A stretch of DNA of 5,957 nt from Anaerolineae bacterium (GTDB lineage Bacteria; Chloroflexota; Anaerolineae; B4-G1; SLSP01): the NCBI GenBank assembly GCA_016927095.1, contig JAFGNI010000479.1:1-5957 (forward strand). The letters are read 5' to 3'. The notes beneath the pieces are model-generated. The model worked only from the letters and a program-made list of their open reading frames with translations. It did not search any database and was not told where the DNA came from. Shown here one piece after another: positions 1 to 5,003 of this stretch. Made by a program: the position numbers and the translations under genes. How positions within the stretch are numbered: position 1 is the first letter of the stretch; the number at the start of each line of letters is the position of its first letter.

Positions 1-6
1 ACCGCC

Positions 7-1329
7 ATGGCCTATACCTATCACCGGTGCACGCAGTCGGATGAAGGCCGGCGGACTGCGCTGAAGATCTTCCAGAGTCTGGTCGCCTACACCCACCGCT
101 ACGGTATGCCACGCCGGCGTGTTCTCGAGTCTGCGATCGGCCTCGCGCCGCTACTGATCTCACACGACGAGTTTGACGCCCCCCAGCGTGCCCAGCTCAA
201 CCAGTTGCTCGGACAGCTTGTAGGACAGACGCTCTATGCAGACAGCCAGAACATCCTGATACCTCCCGTCCGTCGCCTTTTGTTGTGGTTCTTCATGCAA
301 CTCATCCTTCGCTTGATCGCGAGCTTCTCGACAAAAGGCACCTCCGCAGCCAACCTGATGGAGTGGCAAAGCGCCTTCGAGAGATACACCGTTGAACAGC
401 GCAGGCCCGTCTATGAAGCCCTGCCCTATCTCGACCATCGATTTGGTTCTCTTGACGAGATCAGGGATCTTCTTCCCGCATTGCGCCGGTTGAAGAGTCA
501 GTTGATGAACCAGGTAATCAACTATGCGTTGTTACCCAGAGGCGTATTGGACCCTGACGCCACCTTGCCCGTTGTCGAGTCTCTCTTCGACCTGGATGAT
601 GGTGACAATGGCGAGCATATCGACGCCATCTATGTTTGGTTCGTGTGTATGGAAGCTCTGGAGGCCTCCGCCGTCAAAGAGACGTGGCTTGACGCACAAC
701 GACGGTTTGCGCGCCGCACGCTCGAAGAAGGGCGATATGGCTATGGTGTCTATCACACCAATCTGGGAACCTACACCTACTATCCCTTGATGTTCTATGC
801 ATCGTTGTACAACCGTCTCCATCCGGATCAGGAAGTCGATCTCATTGCCGATTTCGTTGAAGAAGCCAGGAAAGACAATGACGAATCCCTGCTGCTTCAC
901 ATCATCGACGGCTTCTCAGATAATCGTTTCCGTCTGACCGACTACCGTGGCCCACTGCGCAGCCTTAGGCATTTCATCAGCGATGATAGAGGCATAGTCC
1001 AGGACAGCCTGGTCAACACACTTGGTTACCTGCAGCGGTTCCACCCCAAACAGATCCAGCGCTTTCTGGATGAACACCATGCCCCCCAAGTGCTGCGCAA
1101 CCGGGTGTTCAAAGAGGGCCCCAGAGAGTCCGAGATGGAGCTTTGTCACTTGGCGATGCCGCGCGGCAATCACTTTGTCAGGGATATGTTGATAGAGATG
1201 GAACAGCCCTCCGTTCAGCTGGTGATCAGAGTGCTTGATGAGGCTTTTCACAAAGAGACCTTCTACGATGGCGCACAGCACGTCGTCAAGCAGTTGATCA
1301 ACCAGATCGGTGGCACTGAGCTGTTCTAG
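7..1329 (+). CDS. Uncharacterised helical protein, possibly 5'-truncated by the window edge
   Basis: I do not recognise this family. The 440 residues read as mostly alpha-helical, with many Leu/Arg/Glu-rich amphipathic stretches. Residues about 290-415 look like consecutive helix pairs, which would suit a HEAT- or TPR-like solenoid, though I cannot define a repeat period by eye. Residues about 91-107 (LLLWFFMQLILRLIASF) are strongly hydrophobic with one internal Arg: a buried helix or a membrane-associated one. A tyrosine/glycine-rich patch lies near 243-260. There is no signal peptide, no nucleotide-binding loop and no obvious catalytic motif. The frame is open to base 1 and only six bases precede the ATG, so no ribosome binding site can be assessed; the true start may be upstream. 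The stop is TAG. The sphingomyelinase-like gene follows after 53 bases on the same strand with no terminator between, so co-transcription is plausible. Sure that it is coding; function unknown. Confidence 0.8.
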   Translation: MAYTYHRCTQSDEGRRTALKIFQSLVAYTHRYGMPRRRVLESAIGLAPLLISHDEFDAPQRAQLNQLLGQLVGQTLYADSQNILIPPVRRLLLWFFMQLILRLIASFSTKGTSAANLMEWQSAFERYTVEQRRPVYEALPYLDHRFGSLDEIRDLLPALRRLKSQLMNQVINYALLPRGVLDPDATLPVVESLFDLDDGDNGEHIDAIYVWFVCMEALEASAVKETWLDAQRRFARRTLEEGRYGYGVYHTNLGTYTYYPLMFYASLYNRLHPDQEVDLIADFVEEARKDNDESLLLHIIDGFSDNRFRLTDYRGPLRSLRHFISDDRGIVQDSLVNTLGYLQRFHPKQIQRFLDEHHAPQVLRNRVFKEGPRESEMELCHLAMPRGNHFVRDMLIEMEQPSVQLVIRVLDEAFHKETFYDGAQHVVKQLINQIGGTELF

Positions 1330-1374
1330 TGGGAGACCTAGCCCAGAGCTGTTACTGATGGAGAGAGGACAACC

Positions 1375-1379
1375 GAGGA
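1375..1379 (+). promoter_or_regulatory. Ribosome binding site that decides the GTG start at 1383
   Basis: GAGGA lies three bases upstream of the GTG at 1383, slightly closer than ideal. The other candidate GTG at 1392 would be 12 bases away. No ATG exists in frame before the sphingomyelinase core motif SFNIWG, and a TGA in frame at 1356-1358 closes the upstream side. The GTG at 1383 leaves only seven residues before the catalytic Asn, which is usual for non-secreted EEP domains and argues that domain 1 has no N-terminal export signal. Confidence 0.6.
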
Positions 1380-1382
1380 AAC

Positions 1383-3464
1383 GTGCTTAGGGTGATAAGC
1401 TTCAATATCTGGGGCCTTCCCTTCTCCCCACAACGGACCGCGCGAATGAAGGGCATTGCTGATCAGCTCATCGACCTCAGTGCGCATGTCGTGAGCCTGC
1501 AAGAAGCCTGGCTGGAAACAGACCGCGCCCTACTGATGGCAGAGCTGGAAGACAGTCGGTTGGCGTACAATTGCTACTACCCCTCCGCCTGGCTAGGCAG
1601 CGGGCTGATGATCATCTCCCAGTATCCCATTGTGAAAACGGATTTCATGCCCTATCGCCTGAACGGGCGACCACAAGAGATCACAAGGGGCGACTACTAC
1701 GGTGGCAAAGGCGTGGCGTTCGCGAGACTAGCCACGCCCGACGGTTTGGTCGATGTCTACAACACACATACGATTGCGCAATATGGAACGGACGAGGAGG
1801 ATGCGTACCTCGCACACCGGATGGCCCAGTTGTATGAGTTCACGGAGTTCATTCACAAGAACTCCGTGGGCTACCCCGTCATCGCCACCGGCGACTACAA
1901 CGTGCGCCCTGACCAGTTCGGGTACGAACTCATCACGGGTTTGGGTGGGCTGACGGATGTGGTGGCAGCTCTCGACCGAGAGCCCGCGTTCACGTACTCA
2001 GCTGACAATGCGTATGTCGGTCCTGATGCTGTGCCGCGACGCATCGACTACGTGCTCGTCCAGGGATTCTCGGCGTGCCAGGCTGAGGTTGTCATGAAAC
2101 CCACGGACGATTCACACGGGTTCTCTGACCATTTTGGCGTGTTGGCTGAGCTCAAGACGACACAGCTGCCCCCAGCAGAGATCCCGGCGAATACCGCCAA
2201 ACCGCTCCTCGCAAGGTTGCTTCGGATCCTCAATGCGGGCTTGGAGACCGCAGAGGATAAGAGATCAGTCCACTGGGGATTTACAGGACTAGGGGCTATC
2301 TCCTTCGTGGGCGCACAAGCCTTGGCATCGAAGATACAGACACGGCGGGAGTTTCTGAAGTCCGTTGTACACATAGGCGGAGCAGCCGTTACCTTGAGCT
2401 ACCTTCTTGCCAACGGTTGGCTCTCTGCAATCGTATTGCCGGATGAGATCCAGGATCTAGCCCGCATTCAGGAAGAGGTCCAACGCCAATACGATGCGCT
2501 GGCACCGCAGGCAGGAGGCGACTGGCTGATGAACGCTTTCCAACAGCAGGTAGATGTAGAGACCATCTACTACAAAGAGCCGGCTGGTGGCTACGAAGAA
2601 GCCACAATCGCACCGGGTCGAATCAGGATCCTTAACTGGAATATCGAGAGAGGCTATGACCCTCAGGCGATCTCTGACTACATCAAGGCCCGGAAACCCG
2701 ACATTGTCTGCTTGCAGGAGCTAGACTGGAACAACAAGAGAACCGACTACGTTGACGTGCTGCAGGTTATCGCCGACCAGACCGGGCTTCTCGGTCTGTT
2801 TGCCACCGAGTTCATCGAGATCGACACGCCAGATCGCAGACCTCGCGATGCCGGGGGCGGGGTACACGGCAATGCCATCCTCACCCGCTACAAGCCTCTC
2901 GATGTGACCCGGGTTGAGCTGCCGATCACCTTTGACTGGCAGGATCCGCCATCAGACCGCAGGGCTATCGCACGACGTGAGAAGCGAGTCGGCGGTCGCA
3001 TCGCGATATGCGCGCAGTTTGCGCTTGGCGATCGACACCTACTCGTCTCTTCGGCGCATCTCGAGGACAAAGCCGGTGGCGTAGAAGGCCGTTTCCGCCA
3101 GTTTTCCTATCTGGTCAACCTCATCGAGCAGAGAACCCAAGAAGGTGACATCTCGGTGATCGCAGGGGACCTCAACACGCTTCAGAACTGGTTGACGGGG
3201 CTTATAGGGTACGAGGACGCTTCGCGCTCGCTTGGAAAGCCCTGGCATCGCCCGGAATGTCAGTGGTGGAAAGAAACACTGCTGCCCGACACAGGCTATA
3301 CAGACCCGTTTTCGTGTTCCGACTGGACCATCGCACACGATCCGGTGTATCGAGAGAAGCTCGACTGGATTCTCTGTCGTGGCGCCGAGATCACTGCCGG
3401 TCACATCGGGGGGTTCAACACATCGGATCACCGGCCGCTGGAGGCATTTTTAGAGATCGCCTGA
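1383..3464 (+). CDS. Tandem EEP hydrolase: neutral sphingomyelinase-like domain, internal Tat-like signal, second EEP domain
   Basis: This 693-residue protein has two full endonuclease/exonuclease/phosphatase domains, a fold that uses Mg2+ to cleave phosphodiesters in lipids or nucleic acids. Domain 1 (about 1-258) shows N8 (SFNIWG), E41 (LQEAW), H129 (NTHT), D171/N173 (GDYN), D222 (RIDYV) and D249/H250 (SDHFG). Its GDYYGGKGVAF (103-113) and YLAHRMAQ (142-149) with FIHK (156-159) match what I recall of eukaryotic SMPD2/Isc1 neutral sphingomyelinases. Domain 2 (about 413-693) shows N420 (NWNIERG), E446 (LQELDW), H559 (SSAHLED), D596/N598 (GDLNT), D661 (KLDWIL) and D682/H683 (SDHRPL). Both sets look catalytically complete. 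The linker holds a weak hydrophobic stretch (299-315), TRREFLK (320-326), a hydrophobic segment (327-352) and a charged helix (354-373). The start is GTG with GAGG four bases upstream; an in-frame stop at 1356-1358 excludes an earlier start, and GTG at 1392 is the only close alternative. Substrates are inferred; domain 2 cannot be assigned as lipid- or DNA-directed. Confidence 0.93.
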   Translation: MLRVISFNIWGLPFSPQRTARMKGIADQLIDLSAHVVSLQEAWLETDRALLMAELEDSRLAYNCYYPSAWLGSGLMIISQYPIVKTDFMPYRLNGRPQEITRGDYYGGKGVAFARLATPDGLVDVYNTHTIAQYGTDEEDAYLAHRMAQLYEFTEFIHKNSVGYPVIATGDYNVRPDQFGYELITGLGGLTDVVAALDREPAFTYSADNAYVGPDAVPRRIDYVLVQGFSACQAEVVMKPTDDSHGFSDHFGVLAELKTTQLPPAEIPANTAKPLLARLLRILNAGLETAEDKRSVHWGFTGLGAISFVGAQALASKIQTRREFLKSVVHIGGAAVTLSYLLANGWLSAIVLPDEIQDLARIQEEVQRQYDALAPQAGGDWLMNAFQQQVDVETIYYKEPAGGYEEATIAPGRIRILNWNIERGYDPQAISDYIKARKPDIVCLQELDWNNKRTDYVDVLQVIADQTGLLGLFATEFIEIDTPDRRPRDAGGGVHGNAILTRYKPLDVTRVELPITFDWQDPPSDRRAIARREKRVGGRIAICAQFALGDRHLLVSSAHLEDKAGGVEGRFRQFSYLVNLIEQRTQEGDISVIAGDLNTLQNWLTGLIGYEDASRSLGKPWHRPECQWWKETLLPDTGYTDPFSCSDWTIAHDPVYREKLDWILCRGAEITAGHIGGFNTSDHRPLEAFLEIA
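2291..2309 (+). promoter_or_regulatory. Possible internal translation start (AGGGG plus GTG) inside the fusion gene
   Basis: AGGGG at 2291-2295 precedes an in-frame GTG at 2307-2309 by 11 bases. Translation from there would begin GAQALASKIQTRREFLK after the initiator Met and give a 385-residue protein with a normal-looking Tat signal peptide, its twin arginines about 13 residues from the start, followed by EEP domain 2 alone. An in-frame TTG at 2322 is a weaker alternative without a nearby ribosome binding site. The spacing is long and the site sits in coding sequence where such matches arise by chance, so this is a hypothesis. Confidence 0.25.
2340..2438 (+). other. Internal twin-arginine (Tat) signal-like segment between the two EEP domains
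   Basis: Residues 320-326 read TRREFLK, an exact fit to the Tat consensus (S/T)-R-R-x-F-L-K. About 26 residues without charge follow (327-352), rich in Gly, Ala, Val and Leu, as in a Tat h-region or a membrane anchor. No AxA-type cleavage site stands out just after it, so the segment may stay as an anchor. Tat signals are normally at the N terminus; here about 320 residues with a complete enzyme domain come first. Internal Tat signals are known, for example in Rieske proteins of actinobacteria, so the position is unusual but has precedent. The match is seen directly; function in export is inferred. Confidence 0.6.
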
Positions 3465-3535
3465 ACCCTTCACCAGACGCAATATACCACCACCTCGCCG
3501 GACTGGGCCTGGATTCCAGGAGATCGCTCTGGTCT

Positions 3536-3579
3536 GATACGATAACGGCCCGGCTGAGAAGCCAGGCCGTTATCGTATC
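3536..3579. terminator. Strong stem-loop between convergent genes, probable bidirectional terminator
   Basis: GATACGATAACGGCC (3536-3550) is perfectly complementary to GGCCGTTATCGTATC (3565-3579). Past a single C/A mismatch the stem continues with GGCT (3552-3555) pairing AGCC (3560-3563), closed by a GAGA tetraloop of the GNRA type when read on the plus strand. A C-G pair and a wobble can extend the base to 3534 and 3581. It lies 71 bases past the stop of the plus-strand EEP gene and 29 bases past the stop of the minus-strand protease gene, so it can serve both. Neither side has a clear T-tract, so it may be an I-shaped terminator or a 3'-end stabiliser rather than a classical Rho-independent one. 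Confidence 0.8.
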
Positions 3580-3608
3580 GGTAGCTATGCTGCAGAGTGC
3601 CCACCCGG

Positions 3609-4820
3609 TTACGGGCGTGCCCCCAGCGTTAGCGGGACGGTGATGGTTTCACCGTCACGGATGACGGTCAAGTTGATCGTCTGCCCCACTGCGGCCTCAA
3701 GGACCAGATAGCCGTTCAAGTCCGCAAAGGTGTCGATCGAGCGACCGTCAATCGCGGTGATGAGGTCACCCCCACGCCCGGTCTCCGGATTGGCAGCCAC
3801 CAACCCAGCATCCGCTGCAGGGCTACCAGGCGTCACACTGATGACGTAGGCGCCGCGCGTCTGTGGGATATCGTAGAGCTCCATATCGCTCAACGTCAGC
3901 TCACCATCGAAGCTCACGCCCATATAGGGATAGGCGACCTCACCATCCTCGATCAAGCTCGGGATGACGCGCTTGACGACATTCACCGGGATCGAGAAAC
4001 CGACGCCTGAGTTCGTGCCCGTCGTGCTGGCGATCGCAGCGTTGACACCGATCACCTCACCCTCCAGGTTCAGCAGTGGGCCACCTGAGTTACCAGGATT
4101 GATGGGCGCGTCGGTCTGGATCACCTGCGGCAGCGAATAGGTGCTGCCCGTGGTCGTCATTCTCTGAGAGGGCAGGCTCCGGTCCAGCCCACTGATAATG
4201 CCCAGGGACATTGAGCTCTGCTCACCAAAGGGGTTGCCGATGGCGATGGCGAACTCGCCGACCTGAACACTGTCGCTATCACCCAACGGCAAGGGTGCCA
4301 CGCCCGCCGGCAAGCTCTCCACCTGCAGTACGGCGAGATCGCTGTCGGGATCAGCGCCGATCAGCTCGGCCTCCATACGGTCACCATTCGGGAAGACAAT
4401 CTCATAGCTTCCCCCAGCTTCCACAACGTGAGCGTTGGTAACGATCTTGCCATCGGCGCTATAGACCCAACCGGTGCCGCTGCCGCCCGTCATGCTGAAT
4501 CCCGAGCCACCCGACGTCACCAAGATGTAGACAACGGACGGATTCGCCTGGCGGTAGAGGGATGTCAGGGCATCTTCAAGCGCCTCCCCCTCCCCAACCT
4601 GTGCCGCCGCCACCGCGGGCGTTGAAGCCACCTCGCTCTCAACGGCTGCTTCCTTAGGCCGCTCCAGTGTCGATACGAGATCCCTGGATATGGTCTGGAC
4701 CACGCCTTCGTTTGCCGTTAACGTCTCGCTGGCCGGCGCAAGGGCTGGCGCACACGCTGTCGTCGCCAGCACAATCGCAGCTGCCAATGCCACAAACTTA
4801 CTCATCGTTTTGCCTTTCAT
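3609..4820 (-). CDS. HtrA/DegP-like exported serine protease with one PDZ domain
   Basis: A family S1C trypsin-like protease of 403 residues, which degrades or refolds damaged proteins in the cell envelope. Numbered from the chosen ATG, the triad is H131 (TNAHVVEAG), D161 (DPDSDLAVLQ) and S245 (INPGNSGGPL). A single PDZ domain covers about 298-400 and includes GVSF, a Pro-Gly-Ser-Pro-Ala-Ala stretch and GGDLITAIDGRSI. One PDZ and a length near 400 fit the DegS/HtrA group better than two-PDZ DegP. The N terminus MKGKTMSKFVALAAAIVL followed by ATTAC is an export signal; C23 could be a lipidation site, but Thr at -3 departs from the usual lipobox. An Ala/Glu-rich spacer (about 24-85) links it to the protease. 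I chose the ATG at 4820 because a longer in-frame start at 4901 would put 27 polar residues before the signal peptide. GAGAG lies about eight bases upstream of the chosen ATG; the ATG at 4805, preceded by AAGG, is an equally possible start. It converges with the EEP gene. Confidence 0.95.
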   Translation of the reverse strand: MKGKTMSKFVALAAAIVLATTACAPALAPASETLTANEGVVQTISRDLVSTLERPKEAAVESEVASTPAVAAAQVGEGEALEDALTSLYRQANPSVVYILVTSGGSGFSMTGGSGTGWVYSADGKIVTNAHVVEAGGSYEIVFPNGDRMEAELIGADPDSDLAVLQVESLPAGVAPLPLGDSDSVQVGEFAIAIGNPFGEQSSMSLGIISGLDRSLPSQRMTTTGSTYSLPQVIQTDAPINPGNSGGPLLNLEGEVIGVNAAIASTTGTNSGVGFSIPVNVVKRVIPSLIEDGEVAYPYMGVSFDGELTLSDMELYDIPQTRGAYVISVTPGSPAADAGLVAANPETGRGGDLITAIDGRSIDTFADLNGYLVLEAAVGQTINLTVIRDGETITVPLTLGARP

Positions 4821-4866
4821 CGTATTATCTCTCTTTCCGTTCCGCGCTGTATCTTGGGACCCACAT

Positions 4867-4876
4867 GCGATATCGC
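4867..4876. promoter_or_regulatory. 10-bp perfect palindrome in the protease leader
   Basis: GCGATATCGC reads the same on both strands and lies about 47 bases upstream of the protease start codon. It could be a half-helical-turn operator site, but a 10-bp palindrome is expected by chance in roughly one of six regions this size, so the call is weak alone. It gains some interest from the second palindrome 48 bases away, centre to centre. Confidence 0.2.
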
Positions 4877-4913
4877 CCGTTCTGACCAGCGTCGGGACCA
4901 AGTTCTGTTCACA

Positions 4914-4925
4914 TAGTCTAGACTA
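4914..4925. promoter_or_regulatory. 12-bp perfect palindrome upstream of the protease gene, operator candidate
   Basis: TAGTCTAGACTA is a perfect inverted repeat with no spacer, in the intergenic region that must hold the protease promoter, 94 bases upstream of its start codon. On the minus strand a TTGTCA hexamer (4928-4933), five of six to the -35 consensus, lies just upstream of it, but no good -10 sits at 16-18 bases, so I do not call a promoter. A dimeric regulator site is plausible; chance occurrence in a region this size is a few percent. Confidence 0.3.
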
Positions 4926-4955
4926 CCTGACAACCGTTAGAATTACCTTTGTCTT

Positions 4956-4998
4956 TGCTGAGAATACGTTGAGAGTTGCTGCTTCCCCCATCTCAGCA
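4956..4998 (-). terminator. Weak candidate terminator stem after the CotH gene
   Basis: TGCTGAGA (4956-4963) and TCTCAGCA (4991-4998) are perfect 8-bp inverted arms starting six bases past the CotH stop codon. The loop between them is 27 bases, long for an intrinsic terminator, and no T-tract follows on the minus strand. It may only be an RNA-end structure or chance pairing. Confidence 0.25.
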
Positions 4999-5003
4999 TC
5001 GCG

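Larger units (their letters stand above)
4821..5003. other. Intergenic region between the CotH gene and the protease gene
   Basis: No gene is visible in these 183 bases. The region is more AT-rich than the flanking genes around 4905-4975. It contains the two palindromes, a hexamer GTTCTG repeated 23 bases apart (4879-4884 and 4902-4907), and a possible weak CotH terminator stem. It must contain the protease promoter unless the protease is read through from the CotH gene, but I find no convincing -35/-10 pair for the housekeeping sigma factor. Confidence 0.6.

Noticed and set aside
1318..1353. GAGCTGTT repeated at 1318-1325 and 1346-1353, and a short TGGG/CCCA stem between the two plus-strand genes
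   Set aside because: Eight-base repeats and four-base stems are expected by chance; there is no T-tract, so this is not a terminator or a regulatory site I can support.
1383..3464. Reading the two EEP domains as a recent tandem duplication
   Set aside because: The domains share only the family signature residues; the sequence between motifs, loop lengths and SMPD2-like blocks differ, so they come from distinct EEP subfamilies.
3257..3643. Plus-strand open frame of 128 codons overlapping the end of the EEP gene
   Set aside because: Arg/Ser/His-rich shadow composition, overlaps well-supported EEP and protease coding sequence, and runs through the terminator hairpin.
4821..4901. Longer protease start at the in-frame ATG at 4901
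   Set aside because: It would place 27 polar residues before a clear signal peptide, while two well-placed ATGs with purine-rich upstream sequence begin directly at the signal.
4881..4905. Sigma-E-like promoter for the protease on the minus strand: GAACTT followed by GGTCAGA
   Set aside because: The motifs resemble those of the E. coli degP promoter, but only 12 bases separate them (14 to the TCAGA core against about 16 expected), and such sigma-factor specificity cannot be assumed in this organism.
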